Positions 1 to 6,417 of a stretch of DNA of 7,944 nucleotides are shown one piece after another; the first letter of the stretch is position 1; every line of letters starts with the position of its first letter. Below the pieces are notes generated by a model, which was not told where the DNA came from, searched no databases, and was given only the letters and a program-made list of their open reading frames with translations. A program made the position numbers and the translations under genes. The DNA comes from Bacteroidota bacterium (GTDB taxonomy: Bacteria > Bacteroidota > Bacteroidia > Chitinophagales > Saprospiraceae), in assembly GCA_008501835.1 (NCBI GenBank), contig QQUB01000285.1, forward strand, positions 1 through 7,944, given 5' to 3'.

Positions 1-570
1 ATCGACAGTTACACCAAACACGAAATGGTCAATACCGGTACCGGACAAAATATCGGCCTGGACTTAATGGTTGAAAAAGCCTTTAGCCAGGCGACTTTCA
101 TATTGCTTTCCGGCTCCATCTTTGATTCCAAATACACCGATGCTTCCGGTCGGGAGTTCTCTTCCATTTTTGACAGCGGTTATGCAGCCACAGCGATGGG
201 TGGAAAGGAATGGACAACGGATAAAGGTAATATCTGGGCTTTGAGTTTAAGGGGAATCTACAATGGAGGACAGCGCCTCACTCCCCTACTGCCAGGCGTT
301 CAGGTTTCCCGCTATTCTCAAAATCCTGCCCTGGATGAGGCAGCTGCTTTCACGGAACAGGTTCAGGATTACATGCGTGCAGACCTCAGATTTTCCTTCC
401 GGAAAAACAATCCAAAATCTGCCTGGTCTATAGCGCTGGACGTTCAGAATGTTACCAATAATAAAAACATCGATCCTTTGAACCGCAATTATGACCCGGA
501 CCTCAATGCCTGGGTTTATCGCGAGCAGGCGAGTTTGACGCCCATTTTGAGTTGGCAGATTGATTTTTGA
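1..570 (+). CDS. TonB-dependent receptor, C-terminal fragment (5' end outside the window)
   Basis: The frame is open from the first base and ends at TGA 568-570, giving 189 C-terminal residues. Full receptors of this kind are about 700-1100 residues, so only the last beta-strands are here. Alternating polar and aromatic residues suggest transmembrane beta-strands, for example around the GSIFDSKYTD, GNIWALSLRGIYNGG and DLRFSFRKN segments. The LDVQNVTNNKN motif is typical of the penultimate strands of TonB-dependent receptors, and the protein ends in Phe (QIDF), the usual outer-membrane barrel signature. By family knowledge it would import a siderophore, vitamin, glycan or peptide using TonB/ExbBD energy. 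The substrate cannot be read from this part because the plug and N-terminal domains are missing. A barrel without a plug remains possible. The ATG at position 25 lies inside the barrel and is not the start. Confidence 0.85.
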   Translation: MDSYTKHEMVNTGTGQNIGLDLMVEKAFSQATFILLSGSIFDSKYTDASGREFSSIFDSGYAATAMGGKEWTTDKGNIWALSLRGIYNGGQRLTPLLPGVQVSRYSQNPALDEAAAFTEQVQDYMRADLRFSFRKNNPKSAWSIALDVQNVTNNKNIDPLNRNYDPDLNAWVYREQASLTPILSWQIDF

Positions 571-593
571 TGTAATTTATTGTTATACATAAA

Positions 594-650
594 GGCACCT
601 GGAGCACATATTTTAGTCTTTTTTCACCTCGACTTTGTGCTCCAGGTGCC
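594..650 (+). terminator. 15-bp perfect palindrome after the receptor gene; possible terminator
   Basis: The arm at 594-608 (GGCACCTGGAGCACA) is exactly complementary to 636-650, with a 27-nt loop rich in T. It starts 24 bases after the receptor stop codon and lies before the ppc promoter, which is where a transcription end is expected. The 3' flank (GTTGTGTTAT) is only weakly U-rich and the loop is long for an intrinsic terminator, so a palindromic repeat of the REP type is a real alternative. Confidence 0.5.
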
Positions 651-710
651 GTTGTGTTATAAAAACGTAAAATTTACACTAAGACCCCTCTCTTTCTCAC
701 CAAGCCTATT

Positions 711-718
711 TATCTTTG
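711..718 (+). promoter_or_regulatory. Bacteroidota-type -7 promoter element for ppc
   Basis: TATCTTTG matches the TAnnTTTG -7 consensus of the Bacteroidota primary sigma factor and sits 43 bases before the ppc ATG. This would give a leader of roughly 35 bases. I do not see a clean TTTG -33 box at the expected distance, so the call rests on the -7 element and its position. Confidence 0.5.
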
Positions 719-761
719 CCGCTTAATTTTAGGTATTTTCAAACCATAAGAACCCAACATC

Positions 762-3479
762 ATGACGAAGGAAACACTTAAACTGGAAGGACTTCAGAAA
801 ATCAGGTCTGATTACAGCTACCTTATGTCCATTTTCAAAGAAATGCTGGAATCCTTAGGTGAAAAGGAATTAGCCGCCTTGGTTTCTGCTGAAAACATGC
901 CGTTCACAGGCGATTATGCTAATATTGAGGATAAAAAACTTGCGCAGGCGATTGGTATGTCCTTTGAGTTACTCAATTTGGTTGAAGAGAATGCTGCCAC
1001 ACAATTCCGCAGGAAAACAGAAACTCAATATGGGTTGGAATCTACCCGAGGCTCCTGGGGAGAGACCATAAAAATCTGGAAAGATACCGGTATCAGTGAG
1101 CAGGATATCGCCAAAATATTGCCCAACATAACAGTCATACCTGTTTTGACCGCCCATCCAACCGAAGCTAAGCGATTGACAGTGCTGGATATTCATCGTG
1201 AGTTGTATATAATGCTTGCCAAAAACGAAAACCCGCTTTGGTCCACTTCCGAGCGATCGGGAATCAGGCAGGAGATTATCAGCCTGCTAGAGAGATGGTG
1301 GAGAACAGGGGAAATTTATCTGGAAAAGCCAAGTCTGACCGACGAGCGAAACAACCTGATGCACTATTTTGTCAATGTATTTCCAGAGGCTCTGCGCTTA
1401 ACGGATCAACGATTGATTGATGCCTGGAAAACTTCAGGATACAATAAAAACCTTTTGGAATGGCCTGAGCAATTTCCCGTCCTGCAATTTGGAAGTTGGG
1501 TAGGTGGTGATCGTGACGGGCATCCTTTTGTCACACCGGAATTCACAGCATCAACCCTTCAATTGCACCGACAGGCTGCTTTAAGGATGATCAAACAGGA
1601 ATTGTACCAATTGGCGGGGAAACTCAGTTTTTCCAGCTTGATGAATGAGGTACCGGAAGACTTTCTCGCCGAAATAGCAACCAAAGCCAATTTATTTGGC
1701 GAAGCCGGGCAAAAAGCATTAGACAGAAACCCTGCAGAACCATTGCGACAATTCATAAATCTGATCCTCGTCAGGCTGAAAAACACAATGGCCAATCGAA
1801 TTGACCTTGGGTTAGAGGGTTATTATCACAGGCCTGCTGATCTTTCAAAGGATCTAAAAAGATTGAGGAATGTACTGATTGACTTAAGAGCCTCCAGAAT
1901 CGCTAAGCAGTGGTTATTCCCTATTGAAAGAATGATCAATTGCTTTGGCTTCCATCTGGCAAAACTGGACATTCGTCAAAACAGTGACTACCATGAAAAG
2001 GCCATCAGCCAGATTCTTAAGGCCTCAGGAATTGAAGATGCAGATTACGGCAGTTGGGATGAAGCCAAAAGGCTCACTTTCCTCAACAAAGAATTAAAAA
2101 GCGGACGGCCTTTTGTTATTACCGGCCGAACTTGTGGAAAGGAAGCGGATAATGTGCTGGGGTATTTACGAGAAGTCAAAAATTATGTCGATCGGTATGG
2201 ATCGGATGGAATCGGATCCATAATTGTCAGTATGACCAGGAGTTTGAGTGATTTATTACTGGTTTTCCTCTTCATGCGGGAAGTAGGCTTAGAAGATGTC
2301 GACCTGCCGGTGGTACCTCTTTTAGAAACTATTGACGACCTGATTGCCGGACCACAGATCCTGGAAGCCTTCCTGGAGCATCCGGTAGTTCAGGAAAGAC
2401 GTGGCAGGACTGAAACTTTTATTCAGGAAGTAATGCTCGGTTACAGCGACAGCAATAAGGATGGAGGTATCCTGACCAGTCGCTGGAACATCTATAAGGC
2501 GGAAGAAAACCTGACCGAAGTGGGTGACAGACTTGGGGTCAAGCTGCGTTTTTTCCATGGCCGTGGTGGTACCATCAGTCGTGGTGGAGGAAAGATACAC
2601 CGCTTTTTGGAAAGCATGCCTCCCGGATCCATGAGTGGACATATAAAAATGACCGTTCAGGGGGAGACCATCGCCAACCAATTTGCCAACCGCCTAAATG
2701 CCACCTACAATCTCGAAATGTTCATTTCCGGCACGGCCAGGCAAGCCATGATCAATCGCCAAAAACAACAAGACCAAAAACTGTATGACATTATGGACCG
2801 GCTCGTTGTATTGGCCCGAAAAGCATACCGGCAATTGCTTGATCATCCAAAATTTATTGAGTTTTACAGCCAGGCTACGCCAATTGATGTTTTGGAACAA
2901 AGCAAGATCGGGTCCCGGCCTGCAAGGCGTACCGGACAGCGATCATTGGATGATCTGCGTTCTATTCCATGGGTGTTCAGCTGGAATCAATCCAGATTTA
3001 ACTTAACCGGATGGTTTGGTACCGGAGTAGCTTTTGCTCAATTCAGGGAGCAATTTCCGGAAGATTTCGAATACTTGAAAAAAGCCGCCATCGAATGGCC
3101 TTTCTTCAAATTCGGACTGATTCAGATCGAGACCAATTTGCTTAATGGAGATGCTTCAATCATGGAAGCATTTGCAGACCTTGTATCAGATTCTTCGACA
3201 AAGGAAGAACTATTACAATTGATCATAAACGATTATGAAACCAGTTTGGAACATATAGAAATGCTGCTGGAAGGCCCCATTGAAGATCGTAGGATTTCCA
3301 GGTTGGAAAACAACAAAACAAGGAAAGCAGCCCTGTCAATCCTGCATGAAATACAAATCGATTCATTAAAACAATGGCGGAATCAAAAGGAGGTCTCTTC
3401 CGACCGGAATGACCCATTGTTATTGAAGTTATTGTTGTTGGTGAACGTATTGTCAGGAGGGTTGAAGGGAACAGGGTAA
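762..3479 (+). CDS. ppc: Phosphoenolpyruvate carboxylase
   Basis: This 905-residue protein catalyses PEP + bicarbonate to oxaloacetate + phosphate, the anaplerotic supply of the TCA cycle, in the cytosol. The length fits the bacterial family (about 880-930). Visible motifs in order: VLTAHPTEA with catalytic His132; GGDRDGHP at 248-255; LDIRQNS near 402-408; LGYSDSNKDGG at 559-569 with Lys566; the glycine-rich loop FHGRGGTISRGGG at 598-610 with His599, Arg601 and Arg607; TVQGETIANQF at 631-641; GSRPARR at 717-723; LRSIPWVFSW at 732-741. It ends GLKGTG, where E. coli has a terminal RNTG. The two other C-terminal residues that bind feedback aspartate in E. coli also appear changed (see findings). 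The ATG at 762 gives the normal N-terminus and has no Shine-Dalgarno sequence, as is usual in Bacteroidota. The gene is probably monocistronic or weakly linked to the next gene, 84 bases downstream. Confidence 0.97.
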   Translation: MTKETLKLEGLQKIRSDYSYLMSIFKEMLESLGEKELAALVSAENMPFTGDYANIEDKKLAQAIGMSFELLNLVEENAATQFRRKTETQYGLESTRGSWGETIKIWKDTGISEQDIAKILPNITVIPVLTAHPTEAKRLTVLDIHRELYIMLAKNENPLWSTSERSGIRQEIISLLERWWRTGEIYLEKPSLTDERNNLMHYFVNVFPEALRLTDQRLIDAWKTSGYNKNLLEWPEQFPVLQFGSWVGGDRDGHPFVTPEFTASTLQLHRQAALRMIKQELYQLAGKLSFSSLMNEVPEDFLAEIATKANLFGEAGQKALDRNPAEPLRQFINLILVRLKNTMANRIDLGLEGYYHRPADLSKDLKRLRNVLIDLRASRIAKQWLFPIERMINCFGFHLAKLDIRQNSDYHEKAISQILKASGIEDADYGSWDEAKRLTFLNKELKSGRPFVITGRTCGKEADNVLGYLREVKNYVDRYGSDGIGSIIVSMTRSLSDLLLVFLFMREVGLEDVDLPVVPLLETIDDLIAGPQILEAFLEHPVVQERRGRTETFIQEVMLGYSDSNKDGGILTSRWNIYKAEENLTEVGDRLGVKLRFFHGRGGTISRGGGKIHRFLESMPPGSMSGHIKMTVQGETIANQFANRLNATYNLEMFISGTARQAMINRQKQQDQKLYDIMDRLVVLARKAYRQLLDHPKFIEFYSQATPIDVLEQSKIGSRPARRTGQRSLDDLRSIPWVFSWNQSRFNLTGWFGTGVAFAQFREQFPEDFEYLKKAAIEWPFFKFGLIQIETNLLNGDASIMEAFADLVSDSSTKEELLQLIINDYETSLEHIEMLLEGPIEDRRISRLENNKTRKAALSILHEIQIDSLKQWRNQKEVSSDRNDPLLLKLLLLVNVLSGGLKGTG

Positions 3480-3519
3480 TTAACGGTTATTATTTAAAAC
3501 ATTAAACCTTTCCCTGCTG

Positions 3520-3627
3520 GCCAGTCAGTCAACTATTAGAACCAAAAAGAAAAAATCTTTGCTATGGGGAAAATAAAAATTGTACTGTTATTTTTTACGC
3601 TGCTCGTGTGCAGTTCGACTGACTGGC
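3520..3627 (+). repeat. Inverted repeat bracketing the start of the SGNH hydrolase gene
   Basis: GCCAGTCAGTCAACT at 3520-3534 pairs with AGTT-C-GACTGACTGGC at 3612-3627, giving 15 base pairs with one bulged C at 3616. The 77 bases between the arms contain the ATG at 3564 and the signal-peptide codons. In a transcript reading through from ppc this could fold around the translation start. Whether it is functional is inference. Confidence 0.5.
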
Positions 3628-4193
3628 AGGATTCCCCTGATGATCTTTCAAAAAAAAGCGTTAGGGTTTTATTCGTGGGAAATAGTCTTACCTATTCGAA
3701 CGATCTTCCCAGTCTCGTAAAAAAAGCTGCCAGACAAAAAGGAGTGTCTATAAAAACTAAAATGTTTGCTTATCCAAACTATGCCATAGAAGATCATTGG
3801 AATGACGGCGTAGTCCAAAAAGAAATCAGCAGGAATAACTATGATTTCGTAATTCTTCAACAGGGACCATCCTCCCAACCCCCGGGAAGGAAGATGCTGA
3901 TGGATTATGGAAAAAAATTCAGTTATCTATGCCAGGAGCATGATGCCCAATTATGTTTTTTTATGGTATGGCCCTCTCTAAATTACTATCACACCTTTGA
4001 TGGCGTAATCAAAAATTACAAAGAAGCTGCTACCATGAATAATGCTGTCCTTTGTCCGGTCGGAGAAGTATGGAAAGCACATTTTGATTCAACAGAAAAT
4101 TTCGATTATTACTCCTTTGACGGCTTCCATCCTTCCCTCAAAGGAAGTCAGGTCGCCGCGGAGGTTATTGTTGAACATTTGTTTAATGATTGA
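3564..4193 (+). CDS. Secreted or lipid-anchored SGNH/GDSL-type hydrolase
   Basis: This 209-residue protein starts with a short basic-hydrophobic signal (residues 1-16, MGKIKIVLLFFTLLVC). The LLVC at 13-16 is a near-lipobox with an atypical Val at -1, so it is either a lipoprotein or a Sec-exported protein. Block I is VLFVGNSLTY with nucleophile candidate Ser41. Block V is DGFHP with Asp186 and His189, giving the usual Ser-Asp-His set. The segment FAYPNYAIEDHW at 68-79 resembles block II. VILQQGPSS at 97-104 occupies the block III position and lacks the classical GxND asparagine, resembling the LQQ/LQE variants of the clan such as DUF4886-like proteins. The likely activity is ester hydrolysis (deacetylation of a glycan or lipid) in the periplasm or at the cell surface; the substrate is unknown. 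ATG 3564 is the only Met that keeps the signal peptide. The gene is convergent with the OmpA-type gene downstream. Confidence 0.8.
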   Translation: MGKIKIVLLFFTLLVCSSTDWQDSPDDLSKKSVRVLFVGNSLTYSNDLPSLVKKAARQKGVSIKTKMFAYPNYAIEDHWNDGVVQKEISRNNYDFVILQQGPSSQPPGRKMLMDYGKKFSYLCQEHDAQLCFFMVWPSLNYYHTFDGVIKNYKEAATMNNAVLCPVGEVWKAHFDSTENFDYYSFDGFHPSLKGSQVAAEVIVEHLFND

Positions 4194-4203
4194 TACGGGT
4201 AAT

Positions 4204-4217
4204 GGGTTGCGGGTTGC
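4204..4217 (+). repeat. Two tandem copies of GGGTTGC
   Basis: The heptamer GGGTTGC occurs twice without a spacer at 4204-4210 and 4211-4217, just after the stop codon of the hydrolase gene, and is followed by GCAGGTT. It looks like a remnant of a short tandem repeat. No function can be assigned from two copies. Confidence 0.4.
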
Positions 4218-4282
4218 AGGTTTTCTACCACAACTTGGGGTTGGCGTCAAATCAGTTTAAATCAATGCCAGAGGCATGACAT

Positions 4283-4316
4283 ATTATTGCGTGGCACGCT
4301 AGTGCCATGTAATAAT
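4283..4316. repeat. Hairpin B: 15-bp stem with GCTA loop
   Basis: The arms 4283-4297 (ATTATTGCGTGGCAC) and 4302-4316 (GTGCCATGTAATAAT) pair over 15 positions. Two of these are G-U wobbles when read as plus-strand RNA, and the loop is four bases. The wobbles sit only on the plus-strand reading; on the minus strand they become A-C mismatches. Confidence 0.6.
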
Positions 4317-4327
4317 GCAAAATAAAT

Positions 4328-4393
4328 CCAGTTCCATAGGAACGGCACAATTAGGCTCCTAATCAAGGAATTATGCCGTTCCTATGGAACTGG
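4328..4393. repeat. Hairpin C: 20-bp perfect inverted repeat
   Basis: CCAGTTCCATAGGAACGGCA at 4328-4347 is exactly complementary to 4374-4393, with a 26-base interior that contains a smaller TTAGG/CCTAA palindrome at 4351-4362. The pairing extends outward (AAAT at 4324-4327 with ATTT at 4396-4399) across a two-base GG bulge. Each arm also carries a small palindrome around TTCCATAGGAA. It is the strongest palindrome in the cluster and the best query for finding other copies in the genome. Confidence 0.7.
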
Positions 4394-4506
4394 GGATTTC
4401 ACAATACATAGCAAGGCACTGGCGTACCATGCTATGAGATGCCGTCTCTCTGAGACTGGATTTTCGTAAAAACACCACTAATTTGACACAAATTCAAACT
4501 TCGGAG

Positions 4507-5295
4507 TTAATCTTTCAAGTCAGGGCTTTCCAGCAATTTAAAAAACTGATCCAGCTTTGGCATAATAACGATTTCAGTCCTGCGGTTTTTACTTCTGCCT
4601 TCGGATGTCGAATTGTCCTCTTTTGGAACAAATTCAGAACGACCGGCAGCTATCAGTCGCTGAGGTTCTACATAATAATCTTCCTGAAGAGATCGCACAA
4701 CGGCTGTTGCTCTTTTTGCTGAAAGGTCCCAATTATCTTCCAGGCAACTATTATTAATCGGCACGTCATCGGTGTGTCCCTCAACCAGGATATCAAGTTC
4801 ACTGTGATCATTGATCACCAAAGCTATTTTATCCAGAACATCTTCAGCTCTGGAGCTGATTTTTGAACTACCTGACCTGAATAATAATTTATCTGAAATA
4901 GAGACGTGCACCTTACCTCCCCTAACTTCAATTTGCACATCCTCATCATTGATATCCGTCAGCGATCGTTTAAGGTTCATCACCAATGCCAGATTAAGGG
5001 AATCCTTGGCTTGAATGCGGTTGTTCAGATCTTTTATATGAGAATACTGATCCGTCATATTCTCCAGGGACTTCTTAATACTTTCTGCTCCTGTTTTACT
5101 AACGATGGACAAGTCCTCCATAAGATCCATCTGGTTACTGTTGGTTTCTTTCAGGTATGCAACCTCCTCTTCGAGGTCTTTTATCTGCTGATCCTTAAAG
5201 GTAATTTGTTGCTCCAGTTCAGTAATCTTTCCTTTATTACAAGAAAATGAGGCAAAAACGGTAGTTACTAATACCAGAATTCCAAGTTTTTTCAT
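4507..5295 (-). CDS. OmpA-family peptidoglycan-binding lipoprotein with N-terminal coiled coil
   Basis: This 262-residue protein has a signal peptide (MKKLGILVLVTTVFASFSC) with a probable lipidated Cys19; the lipobox is loose (S-F-S-C). Residues about 22-52 are a charged heptad-like coiled coil (ITELEQQ...DLEEEVAYLKE), and a helical linker follows to about 115. The OmpA/MotB domain covers about 125-246. It shows a LLFRSGSSKI segment, VEGHTDDVP at 171-179 with the diaminopimelate-binding Asp176, NWDLSAKRA at 188-196 with Arg195, and GRSKNRRTEIVI at 233-244. By family knowledge it sits in the outer membrane facing the periplasm and holds peptidoglycan non-covalently. There is no beta-barrel, so it is closer to Pal or YiaD-type proteins than to OmpA itself. 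The ATG at 5293-5295 lacks a Shine-Dalgarno sequence. The downstream side runs into the hairpin cluster, its likely transcription end. Confidence 0.9.
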   Translation of the reverse strand: MKKLGILVLVTTVFASFSCNKGKITELEQQITFKDQQIKDLEEEVAYLKETNSNQMDLMEDLSIVSKTGAESIKKSLENMTDQYSHIKDLNNRIQAKDSLNLALVMNLKRSLTDINDEDVQIEVRGGKVHVSISDKLLFRSGSSKISSRAEDVLDKIALVINDHSELDILVEGHTDDVPINNSCLEDNWDLSAKRATAVVRSLQEDYYVEPQRLIAAGRSEFVPKEDNSTSEGRSKNRRTEIVIMPKLDQFFKLLESPDLKD

Positions 5296-5393
5296 AGTAG
5301 TTGTTTAGTTGATTTTATAGAGAACTATTCCGGAGAGGGAATTATTATGTAACGAATTAGAAAGTCGCTGGAAATATTTAAAGCTCTAAGATA

Positions 5394-5438
5394 TTTTCCA
5401 GCCCCTTTTAAACACTCTATTTAAAAGGGGCTGGAAAA
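5394..5438. terminator. 19-bp perfect palindrome between two minus-strand genes; possible terminator
   Basis: TTTTCCAGCCCCTTTTAAA at 5394-5412 is exactly complementary to 5420-5438, with a 7-base loop CACTCTA. It lies 36 bases beyond the stop codon of the DUF4386 gene on the minus strand. The stem begins with T4 and ends with A4 in both readings, so no free U-tract follows. It is therefore not a canonical intrinsic terminator, although its strength and position suggest a transcript end or 3'-end protection. Confidence 0.45.
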
Positions 5439-5474
5439 AGGATTTGAGTAGATTTTTGTAAACCTTTTTGGGGT

Positions 5475-6155
5475 TTAGTTATCTGTCGGCTGAAGGTTAA
5501 TACCCTTAAATAATAACCATGCGCCAATAAATATTTCAAAAATAATAGTTTGTGATCCAAGGATCATAAAGGCATTATTGTCAAAAATAATGCTGATAAA
5601 AGATCCAAGAACCACCAGAGCATAAGAGCAAATACCCCATATCGAAATGGCTTTTGGAATATACCTTGATTTTAAAAACAACATAAAGAAAGCTATCGAC
5701 CCTAACCCCAGGAATGAGAAGATTACGATGGTCATTGCCCAATAGGCATTTCGGAATACCTCGGCAAGTGCGTGTAACTGGTCAACTTCGAATAATTGGG
5801 AATGGTTTTCTCCATTTAGCAATAGTAAAACAATTAAGAAACAAAGTACTTTCACACCACCTAATATGCCTTCGGCTAACCGCAAGGCCCAGGCAATCGA
5901 AGCTAAAGTTTTATTAATATGTTTAAGGGTCCTGTACAGATATGTCGCAAGAATAATGACACAGATATACATAAACAGCGTGTAGGCTACATCTACCCTA
6001 AAGTATACCTCATTTTCAATGATATCTGTAATGGTTTTTATTTTGGGGTCAAGAATTGCCAGTGCAAGCAGGGAGGACAGAATAATTAACAGAAACAGGA
6101 AACCTGAGATTTTTGCGTTCCTTTTTATTTGTAATTCGAAATCAATATTAGTCAT
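5475..6155 (-). CDS. DUF4386-family integral membrane protein
   Basis: This 226-residue protein is very hydrophobic, with about six predicted transmembrane helices near residues 16-35, 56-75, 94-114, 139-160, 168-190 and 198-216. The pattern matches DUF4386 proteins as I know them: an N-terminal RNAKISGFLFLLIILSS helix, a Phe-Arg-x-Asp near 52-55 before helix 2, the YLYRTLKHINKTLA loop, the RLAEGILGG helix start, and a central LHALAEVFRNAYW segment followed by FLKSRYIPKAISIWG. The family has no established function and probably lies in the inner membrane. The ATG at 6153-6155 is supported by a strong Shine-Dalgarno sequence. The gene is unlinked in function to its neighbours: the OmpA gene follows on the same strand after 179 bases containing a palindrome, so they are probably separate transcripts. 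Confidence 0.8.
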   Translation of the reverse strand: MTNIDFELQIKRNAKISGFLFLLIILSSLLALAILDPKIKTITDIIENEVYFRVDVAYTLFMYICVIILATYLYRTLKHINKTLASIAWALRLAEGILGGVKVLCFLIVLLLLNGENHSQLFEVDQLHALAEVFRNAYWAMTIVIFSFLGLGSIAFFMLFLKSRYIPKAISIWGICSYALVVLGSFISIIFDNNAFMILGSQTIIFEIFIGAWLLFKGINLQPTDN

Positions 6156-6162
6156 TTTAACG

Positions 6163-6170
6163 CTCCTTTT
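6163..6170 (-). promoter_or_regulatory. Strong Shine-Dalgarno site of the DUF4386 gene
   Basis: On the minus strand AAAAGGAG is followed by 7 bases (CGTTAAA) and then ATG at 6153-6155. The other full gene starts in this window show no such site, so it stands out and fixes this start codon. Confidence 0.65.
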
Positions 6171-6383
6171 ATTTATTAATCACTTAACGCCCATTTTATT
6201 AGTAAAAACGGTTGTTTAAGCGTAGAATATTTCTCTTTATTAATTGTCAAAGGAGTAGTTCTAACAACTTGGGCACATTGGAATAAATATAGTATTTTTC
6301 TTCGAAATTTGATTAGTGAAATCAGAAATCCTAAATCAAAAGGAATCATCAATTTAAAACCATAATAATGTAGGAACTTAAAT

Positions 6384-6417
6384 AAAAAACGGAAGACCGC
6401 AAATTACGGTCTTCCGT
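6384..6417 (-). terminator. Intrinsic terminator of the peptide transporter gene
   Basis: Read on the minus strand, ACGGAAGACCG (6417-6407) and CGGTCTTCCGT (6399-6389) form an 11-bp perfect stem with a 7-base loop (TAATTTG). The last T of the second arm runs directly into T5ATTT. It starts 77 bases after the stop codon at 6495-6497. The GC-rich stem plus U-tract is a classical rho-independent terminator in the minus direction only. Confidence 0.88.

Larger units (their letters stand above)
4265..4456. repeat. Cluster of five hairpins, REP/BIME-like or decayed small mobile element
   Basis: This fills most of the 314-bp gap between two convergent genes. The units in order are: A, ATGCC-AGA-GGCAT at 4265-4277; B at 4283-4316; C at 4328-4393; D, CATAGCA...TGCTATG at 4407-4436 with an inner GGCAC-TGGC-GTACC; E, GTCTC-TCT-GAGAC at 4444-4456. 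B and D look like diverged copies (GGCAC-GCTA-GTGCC versus GGCAC-TGGC-GTACC). C and E share ATGCCGT. AAATCCAG at 4324-4331 recurs inverted as CTGGATTT at 4456-4463. Dense short palindromes in a convergent 3' intergenic space are typical of REP sequences mobilised by RAYT (REP-associated tyrosine transposase) proteins, but no transposase is in the window. It may also end transcription from both sides. Confidence 0.65.

Noticed and set aside
2322..2681. 119-codon open frame on the minus strand inside ppc
   Set aside because: It lies wholly antisense to the strongly conserved PEPC glycine-rich and SDSNKDGG regions and its translation has no recognisable domain or signal. It is a shadow of ppc.
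762..3479. Frameshift or truncation of ppc
   Set aside because: All catalytic motifs occur in one frame with normal spacing and the protein reaches a family-like C-terminus ending in TG.
4042..4260. 72-codon plus-strand frame overlapping the end of the hydrolase gene
   Set aside because: Most of it is out of frame within the DGFHP block of the real gene, and the rest runs into repeat-like DNA. There is no support for a product.
4261..4460. Possible CRISPR array or tRNA/riboswitch in the hairpin cluster
   Set aside because: There are no evenly spaced identical direct repeats with unique spacers, no tRNA cloverleaf with TΨC/CCA features, and the cluster lies at the 3' ends of both flanking genes, not upstream of a start as a riboswitch would.
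4906..5250. 114-codon plus-strand frame antisense to the OmpA-type gene
   Set aside because: It overlaps the coiled coil and OmpA domain on the other strand. The translation looks like a random hydrophobic product with no start context.
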